DNA from: Paracamarosporium sp. OC-R06-R3
Lineage: Eukaryota > Ascomycota > Dothideomycetes > Pleosporales > Didymosphaeriaceae
Assembly (NCBI GenBank): GCA_019828545.1
Contig: JACVRA010000287.1
Location: forward strand, 1-64,000
Length of the DNA: 64,000 nt
Reading direction: 5' to 3'
Position numbers and translations under genes: made by a program. Shown in pieces: positions 56,217-64,000 of the stretch; the first letter of the stretch is position 1; each line of letters begins with the position of its first letter. The notes under the pieces are model-generated. The model had not been told where the DNA came from. It saw only the letters and a list, made by a program, of their open reading frames with translations, and made no database searches.

Positions 56217-56487
56217 CCCTCCACGGCTGCGATCAGAATCTCTACCCTCAACTCACATTTCTGCTCCACCTTTACGCTCCATTCATACTTCTGCTCCACT
56301 TTTATACCCTCAACCCATACTTCTGCTCCACCTTTACCCCCAACCCATACTTCATTCAGCTCCATCGTTACTCTCAACTCATACTTCTACGACCAGAATC
56401 CTTACCATCAACTCATCATTTGACCACCCACCCCTCCACGGCTGCGACTAGAATCTTTACCATCAACTCACACTGCTGGACCGCACA
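56217..56487. repeat. Pyrimidine-rich minisatellite in the leader of the Zn2Cys6 gene
   Basis: Units of about 28-29 bp of the type CTCAACYCATACTTCTGCTCCACCTTTAC recur from 56241 onward with drift. A longer unit CCTCCACGGCTGCGA-AGAATCT-TACC occurs at 56217 and again at 56431. The array runs up to the start codon at 56488, so it is probably transcribed as the 5' leader. Confidence 0.7.
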
Positions 56488-58838
56488 ATGTTTCGCACTA
56501 TTCAGCCAGGACCAGAGCGCCCTCCGCCCTCTCCGCCTCCTTCAGAGCCAGACGTTCCTAAGCTTCCAAAAAACCGTTGTACGAGTGCGTGCATTCGCTG
56601 TCGCGACAAGAAGAATCGTGTAAGTATAGCTGTAGTTTATCTTATGCAAGCTTTTGACGTATGTTACAACTAGTGCGATGGCGGCCGCCCAGAATGCGAT
56701 GCCTGCATCAAGCTCAAATTGGACTGTAGGTACATTACATCCAACGAAGACGAGACGATATATACAGCTCTCCGAAATGACGTGGAACGATCCCACAAAG
56801 CGCTCGAAGACTACACGTCCGTAGTACATCGCCTGCAATCCGCACCAGAACACGAAGCATTTTCTCTGTTTCGGCTCATGAGGTTGGATGAGCCTCCCGA
56901 CATCTCGAATATGATTTGGACCCTGAACGCCAGCCTTGTTACAACCGTCCAGCCACCAGAGAAGATCATAAAAGAGGCGCCGTTGCCAGCACCCACACCG
57001 GACATCGCCTCCAAACTGTCTATGCTTCATCGCTCTGTTTATCCACCTTTGGAGTTTCTGGACACTCCCGATGCCGATCTTGATAGCGTGTTCTTCCTCC
57101 GTAGTATAGCACCTGTTGGGTCATCGCTCATATCGCATGACCGTACCAGCCTAAACAATGTTGCGTCTAGATACGGACTTCGTTCCGGACGTTCATCAGC
57201 AATTGCTGGCCCTGTTCCAATGAATCTATACTGTGACGCTCGACTAATTGACTTGGATTGTGGCTATTGGACAACAGTGCGTATCGACAATGGCTTTGCG
57301 GCATGTGCGCTTTCACATTATCTTGAGATTCATCATCCAATATTTGGACCTTTCGATGCTGGGCTCTTCTTATCTGACCTGATCAATTTCGAGCTCAACT
57401 ATTGCTCAGCCTTCCTTTTCAGTGCAGTAATGGCTGTTGCATGCGTAATCATCCCCTTCCTTATAGTTCTTGTGCCTGATTGCTGACTACATCTAGCAAT
57501 CGTACTGTACTGTTGATATAGGGTCCTCTCGTTTCGCCTCTGCGTTTTTGAAGGAAGCAGAACAGTTATGGCGTGCCGACAGAAACTTACAAACCCCATT
57601 GAGTCTAGCTGCTCGAAGTTGTCTATGTCAAGCTGCGACCTTGAGTGGCACTGAGCCCCTTCGGGCTGAGCTTATGCAGGAGACTCTTGCCCTGGGATTC
57701 CAATTGAAGCTCTATGGCATGCAATCAACTGCGGAACTAGTGCAGACGTTTGCCATCCTTTCAATAGAGGGTATGAAGCAGCAGGCTCATCTTGCTTGGG
57801 GATTGTACATCTGGTTCGTGTGAGTGGCGCCCTTGCATAAACCTAAGAACCTATACTAACTACCCAAGGGTCACTTCTACCTATCTCGAAGACGCGCCAA
57901 TCGAGTTCCCACCGTGCCTTCCGATACCTGGCGACTCCGATCGTCACAATGTCGGTCCTGTTCACATTGCTTGGCCTGACCATCCCCTACCAGATTACAT
58001 GGGCCAAACATTTCCAACACTCAGTCGATTCTGTATGATTCTGCGAGGACTCAATTCGATCTACCGGCCCGATAACAACAATCACGTAGCAGAGAAAGTA
58101 TCACTGGCATCAGCTACGTTGGGTTACCAGAAGCTGGTGACGTGGGCGGGTTCACTTCACCCACAGATGCTTCGAGGCGAACACAGTCCAACACATGTCT
58201 ATTTCTTCCAGTAGGTCATTCACCCTAGCAGTACGCCCCCCGCGTACTAACTCTGGAGCAGCACGTTGTATCACAGCACTATACTTATGGTGTTCCGCCC
58301 ATTTCTGGAAGTCAACAAAGACGTGGTCAGATTCAAATCAGTGTCACCTGGACAGGGTACTCCCAATGTAATCTTCTCCCTATCCGTCGAACAACTGAAG
58401 CGCATTATCTTCAGCTGGCTTGCTTCACCATCTCGTCATATCTCCTGTGGCTGGATGAATCGGGCATTTCTTGAAGTAAGTAACGCTGTGTTAAGGAATT
58501 ACAACGAAGACCCCTCCTGGCAATTGTGTTTCCTTGTATGTTTCCAATTTTGGAAGGCATCATATAGGTGCTACCGTGTTTTCTATCCCCAAGTGCGGGC
58601 AGTCCTTTCAGTGGCTCTTAAGTACAAGGCAATTCAGGCTGCTGAGGCGAAAGTGTTGATGGGAGAACTGAGCCTCGAAGGAAGGCACCACGAGGCACCA
58701 GACAAAGCAGCAATCGCAAGTCTAGTGCATTTGTGGCAATCAATGTCAGATCCAGAGCATTCAACGATGGACTTTCTTACTGGACGATTGGAAGAGCTCA
58801 TGATGTTTGACGAGATGACCATAGGAGATTGGGACTGA
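56488..58838 (+). CDS. Zn2Cys6 transcription factor
   Basis: A fungal nuclear regulator with a binuclear zinc cluster. Exons 56488-56619, 56674-57444, 57497-57819, 57869-58210 and 58262-58838 give 714 residues. The cluster is C35-x2-C38-x6-C45-x6-C52-x2-C55-x6-C62 (IRCRDKKNR-CDGGRPECDACIKLKLDC), and the first intron falls inside it, after NR. The N-terminus is Pro-rich (PGPERPPPSPPPSE). The middle part (HYLEIHHPIFGPFDAGLFLS) fits the fungal-specific TF domain. The C-terminus is helical and acidic at the end (LEELMMFDEMTIGDWD). It lies 1.6 kb upstream of the sugar transporter on the same strand, a possible target by position only. Confidence 0.9.
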
Positions 58839-59344
58839 CTCATGTATCTATACCCTAGGGAATTCTTTGCTTCTTTGTCTCTTTTTTTTTTCCTTGCACT
58901 CGATCATCGGGTCTGGCGTTCATGGTTGTTGGGGGCTACGAAACCTTCTGCGGGTTGATCCAGAAGGGATCTTGGTGCGTGCACCCAGAGATAGACGTCG
59001 ACATCGCCATGGCTTCATGAAGCAGCGCAGGACTAGGCTAACGATCTTAGATGGACTCCAAGCAGACTGATCATTGCCTGCGCCATGTTTGCTCTAACTG
59101 GTGCCCTTTCAACGTTGCCTCACGGTCCGGCAAAACATGATCACGGACTATTGCACGAAGGCGGAGAGAGCTCAGATCCACTCCAAACTTCTTTCATTAT
59201 CGACGAACATCTTACTTTACATCGCTGGGGGATCACTCGAAGGATAGTCAGTCATTTGTTTTATTGCTCGTCTGAGGGCATCAACAAGAAGTAACGGCCG
59301 ATTCAAGGTTCTTTGTCACGACGCTAACGTTCAGCATTTCCCAT

Positions 59345-59577
59345 CATGATAACGCATTGGCGGATATTTTCATGTTGATCCAGGACGGCCCGACGGCAAC
59401 TCATGATGAACGTAATGGCAGATATTAGTATGTCTTCCAAGGTTATTTCCTATGGTGGTAATGTGTTGGCGGAGATTGGTATGTTGATCCAGGACAGCCC
59501 GACAGCACTTTCATTTCCTCTCATGGTCACTGATGGCGGATTACATTATGTTTATCTAGGGTAGCCTCACGGCAACG
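59345..59577. repeat. Degenerate tandem repeats, about 50-70 bp, four units
   Basis: Units at about 59345, 59401, 59451 and 59521 share the core TGGCGGAnATTnnTATGTTnATCCAGGACNGCCCGACGGCA with indels. Two units carry the ATGTTGATCCAGGAC core without mismatch. No transposon ends are seen. Confidence 0.6.
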
Positions 59578-60330
59578 TTATGGCAAAATCTGACCATGAG
59601 CAACTCGTTCTGGTGTATGTCGATTGTGATGCTCATGACGATTCCCCGGACCGGCCTGCCATCGGCGACACTCCGACGATGTTGTGTGTTGAAAGGTAGA
59701 TGATGTCGGATAAACCCCACGGCGTTGATTAGTGGTAGCCGAGTCTCAGTATCGAGCTTCCAAATGGCGGGGAAGGCGAAGTTACTACATATCTCGTGCA
59801 CTGGATGGCCACCTAAATAAACAGCGAGAAAGAGTACGTGCCCAGAATTTGGGAACGATACTACCAACGAACATTGCCGTTCAGATTTCGCTGAACAAAT
59901 GGCAGAGCGTCGGGCCCGACGTGCCAAGCGTGAATTTCCCGATCAGGGCAAGCCGATGCCAGCCGTGGGGATTTTAAATTCCGAAGCATCCACGAACGAC
60001 ACCAACACGATATCGGCAACAAGTCGATGGAATACCTCGGTGATTCACTGAAGCTTGATTTTGAAACGCTCGCGTTGGTCCGGGAATAAGGACGCGGCTC
60101 AAGAAATGTGGACCTCTTCCCCAGATGGACACCATGATGTCACACATCTCCACACTGCGCTTGGCCCCAGTGTCGGTGCACCTGGAGAGAGCCTGGAGAA
60201 GGCATTCCTACACGCGTTTGTAAGCCTTTGCCGAGCTTAGCTTGGTGGCCTTGTTTTCGGCTTTGGTATCCGGCCTTTGGAGTTGGTCATGCCATCTCGG
60301 ACGACGCCGCATTTTGCGCGCATGTGCGTG

Positions 60331-60340
60331 ATATATAAGA
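60331..60340 (+). promoter_or_regulatory. TATA-like box of the sugar transporter
   Basis: ATATATAAGA, 97 bp before the chosen ATG at 60437. A core promoter is plausible. Confidence 0.45.
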
Positions 60341-60436
60341 GAGGGTCGTTTGCGCTGTTTGGTATTTGTTTTCGATGTCCTTGCTAGTTCGCGAGTTTCG
60401 CATATAGATCGCTTTGAAGATTGCTATCAGTTGAGG

Positions 60437-62322
60437 ATGTTTGGCATGAAGAAGCCGTACTTCGACTTGACAGGAGGATGGTTGACGTTCTGGATCACTG
60501 TATGCGTGTCTCATTCCCAGATGGCTTGTCTCGCTGCTAATAAAACAGGTCGCTTGCGCGACAGACATGAGCTTGTTTGGATACGACCAGGGTGTATTCA
60601 GTGGGTAGATCTTGTCCTACGGTTCGAACGTTAACTGATTTTGGAAGGCGGTGTTGTCATTTCGCAGGACTACCTCGATGTTCACAACCTCAATGGCCCT
60701 GATAAAACGGACCTTCTCGCTATTGTCACAGCTATATATGACGTGGGCTGTTTCTTCGGCGCTATCCTTGCCTTTTGGATTGGCGAGAGGATGGGACGCA
60801 AGAAGTCGATCATCATTGGCACGACTATCATGGCTGTCGGCACAGCGCTACAAACTTCGTCGTATAGTGTTGGTCATATGATAGTGGGACGTATCGTTAG
60901 CGGGTAGGACTTGCAACGCACTTGTGAGCGGTTGGGGCTAACGAATTGCAGAATCGGAAACGGTATCAACACCGCCACAGCACCCGTCTGGCAGACCGAA
61001 ACTTCACAGTCAAAATGGCGAGGTAAACTCGTGGTTTTCGAAATGACAATGAACATCTTCGGCTTTATGACGGTCAACTGGATCAACTACGGTCTGTCGT
61101 ATGTTGGAGGGCCCATCGCTTGGCGGCTGCCACTTGCCATCCAGTATGTCTTCATCTTCGTGCTATGGGGCACAGTACCATGGCTCCCAGAAAGCCCACG
61201 ATGGTTGATTGCTCATGGCCGCGACGCCGAGGCTCTCCCTATCCTGGCCGATCTGGAATGCAAAACAGTGGATGATGCGTATATCAAAGCACAGTACGAA
61301 GAGATACGTTATAGCGTCGAGTACGAGAGGAAGAATGCAATCAGATGGCGCGACCTCTTACGCGGACGAACAGTGTCTGGTACGAAGACCGTTCGTCGCA
61401 TTCTTCTTGGTGCAGGGTCTCAGGCGATGCAGCAGTTGGGCGGTAAGCATTCTTCCAGCATTCCTATTCGCAACCGTCCTGACCTGTTACAGGTATCAAC
61501 ATCATGAGTTACTATCTACCAACGCTTTTAATATCTTCGGTTGGGCTGGAAGACGAAATGGCTCGCCTCATTGCGGCCATCTCCTCTGTCGTATACCTGA
61601 TCGCCTCTGCGATCGCCGCACCCTTAGTCGAGCGCTTCGGACGACGAAAGATGATGATTGTTTCGACTGCCATCCAGTTCTTTTGTTTCATGCTCATGAC
61701 GATCCTCTTGTATTATGCCAACGATGCGACTCGGCCGGATCATCAGACCTTTGGCAAGGCTTCTGTTGTGTGGTTCTTCATTTACTACATTGGCTTTGGA
61801 TTGGGAATGCTGGGTATTCCATGGCTATACCCAACAGAAGTAGGATGCTTTATCCCCATGTTTGTCGCCGATAATGTTAACATGCAAGCAGATCAATTCT
61901 CTTCCGATGCGCACAAAGGGTGCTGCTGTCGCAACCGCCACCGACTGGCTCACGAACTTTATTGTCGTCGAAGTCACGCCGCGTGGCATTCAGAACCTGG
62001 GTTGGAAGTTCTACATAGTTTGGACGGTACTCAATGCTGTTTTCATCCCCATTTTATATCTCTTCTATCCTGAGACAGGTATGTTCACTGCATCAGTTGA
62101 GAGGTGTAGAACTAACTCGGCACAGCCGATCGCAGCCTGGAGGACATTGATGCATATTACCGTGAAAACCCATCGCTCATTGTCATCAAGGATAAAGATG
62201 CCATCTCGAGAAAACGGCCGCAGAAATTCATTGAGATGGAAAAAGAGGATATTGTGAGGGCGGAGGAGAGTGGTGGTTTGACAGAGAGGAAGGTCCACAA
62301 CAGTGGTAAGGAGGAAGTGTAG
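60437..62322 (+). CDS. MFS sugar transporter
   Basis: A 12-span proton symporter or uniporter of the sugar-porter family, plasma membrane. Exons 60437-60499, 60549-60600, 60648-60903, 60952-61442, 61493-61839, 61892-62078 and 62126-62322 give 530 residues, with introns of 47-52 bp. Signature motifs: GYDQGVFSGVV near the start (recovered only with the donor at 60601), FWIGERMGRKKS (loop 2-3), PESPRWLIAHGR and, at the end, YPETADRSLEDI. The exon-4/5 join gives QQLGGINIMSYY, the conserved QQxxGxNxxxYY of hexose and pentose carriers. The substrate is not defined. It is the nearest downstream gene of the Zn2Cys6 regulator. Confidence 0.93.
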
Positions 62323-63020
62323 GTAACTGTGATTGCTCATAATAGCGAATTTAGGGGCTGTGGGCCATAGCATCGAAGCTATACACGCCATTAGAACCAC
62401 ACTCTCTGCACAATATCTCTACATGGTTGTTTACTTTCACCGTAATTTTTTGGACATGCTGATGTGCCAGTCGCTTTGGGATCTGACCCAAATACCACTG
62501 CATCCATTGAATCTAATAGAAGTCGATTTTAGAAAGCTCTTCAAAGACGCTAAAAAAACGGAAGGAAGAGAAAAAGCTTGTCTCAGTGGATCCAACAAGG
62601 CTGAGGCGCCGCAAAGTCTGTTCGGCTGCAGTATCAACCACTCAAACTTCCAAACAATTTAGAAAATACCAAGCATCAAATAACTCGAGCGATTAAGTTA
62701 ATTAACAAGGACGAAACAGACCACCCTCGTGTCGAGATCTTCGATATACTTGCGCTTGCTCTATTAACTTCTGCATCACGAAAAGAACATCAACAGAACC
62801 CGATCTCGGAGACCTCGCAAGCTCACCACGATTGGACAAATGCGAAGGACCTCAAAGAACAACCCTTATTAATAATGACAACACTTTGATTGGGATGGAT
62901 GGTTATCGCTTCGCTAACAGGCATACTCAAAGCGCATGCCCGTATCTCAAGGATCCCCGCAGAGCCCCACCAACCATCACCCTCTCCAACACCCCTTCCC
63001 CACCCCACCTCTTCCCACCC
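62323..63020. other. Intergenic between convergent genes
   Basis: Convergent 3' regions of the transporter and the hydrolase. No gene or terminator-like hairpin identified. Confidence 0.5.
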
Positions 63021-63880
63021 CTATGCAATCCCGCTCACAACCTCCAATACCCTCTCAGGCACACTCAGATACGGACTGTGTCCCGCCGCACAACTTTCTT
63101 CTTCCACAGTGACTCCCAAGCGCCTCACCTTCGCCACCATTTGCTTCTGCACCGCCAGCGGCAGCGCCTGGTCGTATTCGCAAAACAGGTACGTAGCCGG
63201 GTGATAGCGATACGCCGCGTACGTGACGGGCGTGCTCTGCGTATGCGCCGCATTGGCAACAAGCCGAGCAATCCACCTCCGCCGATCCCGGGGCTGCAAA
63301 TCGTTGTAGAAACAGTGTGCTGGATCAGCCATGGTGACCATGTTGTTATGCTGCGTGCCTTCATGTCAGAAGCGGGGTAGCTGAAGGAAGGCGGGGAACG
63401 AGCTCAACCACGCACATCCACGACCAAAAACGGCGGAAACGCATCCCCCTCCTTGCGCCCAAATGCGCCTACAAGGCTCTCCCCCTCTACCAGCATGAAC
63501 GCACACATATATACTATCCTCAGCACACCGCCTATCTTCCTATCTTTTTCCCTCTCTCCCCTCGCGAAGGCTTTTGAGACTGCCTGCGTTGCGACCACGC
63601 CGCCGTAGGAGTGCGCGACTACGATTACATCCTTCTCTTTGCGTTCAATCAGCTTCGCGAGCTCTGATGCAATGCAGTCTGCGTCTTCTTTGAGTCCGAC
63701 TGTTTGCAGGCTTTGCGCGCTGGGCTGACGCGGGCAGGACGTGGGGTAGTTTGCTTTTTCGAAGATTGCGCGGATCGGGGCGTAGTGGGCTGGGCTGTGC
63801 CAGGAGCCGTGGATGAATAGGACTGTTGGTTTGGCATTTGCGGACATATTTGGTGTGGTGATCGTTGTGGTGATTGGCAT
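63021..63880 (-). CDS. Alpha/beta hydrolase (esterase-like)
   Basis: A serine hydrolase of the alpha/beta fold, close in layout to small plant-type esterases (MES/salicylate-esterase-like) and to fungal hydrolases of unknown substrate. Exons 63416-63880 and 63021-63350 with a 65-bp intron give 264 residues. The oxyanion HG (24-25, in VLFIHGSWHSP) and the nucleophile elbow HSYGG (Ser91) are intact. The C-terminal His in GHSPYLSVPERV completes the triad. I chose donor GTGCGT and acceptor GCACGCAG, which keep frame and restore VVDHNNMV. ATG 63880 is the first; an internal ATG at 63847 (MSANAKPTV) is an equally plausible start. Confidence 0.85.
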
Positions 63881-64000
63881 GATGGTATGCACCGATAACT
63901 CCTCGGCCTGCAGCGGACTTTGGAGGTGGAGATGTCGCAGTTGAGAATCACGGCATGGGCCCCTCGTTTATACTCCACTAACATTCAACTTCACGTTTAG
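63881..64000. other. Hydrolase promoter fragment at window end
   Basis: The last 120 bases contain the 5' flank of the minus-strand hydrolase. A further gene cannot be judged. Confidence 0.4.

Larger units (their letters stand above)
58839..60436. other. Spacer with degenerate repeats, transporter promoter
   Basis: No supported gene. 59345-59577 has four degenerate repeat units (separate entry). A TATA-like box lies at 60331-60340. The short frames at 59732-60240 have no motif. Confidence 0.5.

Overview
The window looks like nuclear DNA of a filamentous ascomycete, most likely a dothideomycete (Pleosporales-like). The grounds are many short GT-AG introns (about 47-110 bp) with CTAAC/CTGAC branch sites, intron-split housekeeping genes on both strands, a Zn2Cys6 regulator, a CSC1/OSCA-type channel and a fungal-type KMO. 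No order-level marker was testable. There is no operon structure, no tRNA or rRNA gene, no CRISPR array and no intact transposon.

Layout. 1-5 kb: a 108-nt foldback element, then a CDP-alcohol phosphotransferase (CPT1/EPT1 type), a mitochondrial NIPSNAP protein and a CxxC peroxiredoxin-like protein, all on the minus strand. 6-13 kb: a conserved-looking unknown protein, a Gemin2/SIP1 snRNP-assembly protein, a gene-free tract with a 160-bp tandem duplication, and an unknown Pro/Arg-rich protein. 14-19 kb is a decayed zone: a protein-kinase pseudogene, an intronless ADP-ribosylglycohydrolase, and a pseudogene of a 6PGDH/hydroxyisobutyrate-dehydrogenase-like protein. 19-24 kb: a CSC1/OSCA channel and a SAM methyltransferase. 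24-28 kb is a 4.4-kb gene-poor gap whose right half is GC-rich and leads into a large LRR protein.

32-41 kb is a housekeeping block: PP1 catalytic subunit, kynurenine 3-monooxygenase and methionine aminopeptidase 1 (divergent pair), and a GNAT acetyltransferase. 40.7-43.6 kb is another decayed zone, with an AT-hook ORF relic and an antisense dynamin-GTPase relic. 44-55 kb: a seven-exon FAD-linked oxidase, an intronless XPG/Rad2 endonuclease with UIM and PIP motifs, and an intronless 1071-aa BRCT protein with 13 YPxTP repeats. 56-64 kb: a Zn2Cys6 factor behind a minisatellite leader, an MFS sugar transporter and an alpha/beta hydrolase.

Most genes are unrelated housekeeping functions. Two neighbourhoods may be functional: the XPG nuclease beside the BRCT repeat protein (DNA-damage theme), and the Zn2Cys6 factor beside the sugar transporter (uptake and regulation theme). 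Both are inferences. The BRCT repeat protein is the best candidate for something undescribed. Exon junctions were worked out by hand from reading frame, GT/AG, branch site and family expectation. Every multi-exon CDS with a resolved start gives an intact multiple of three; the start of the gene at 6142 is unresolved.
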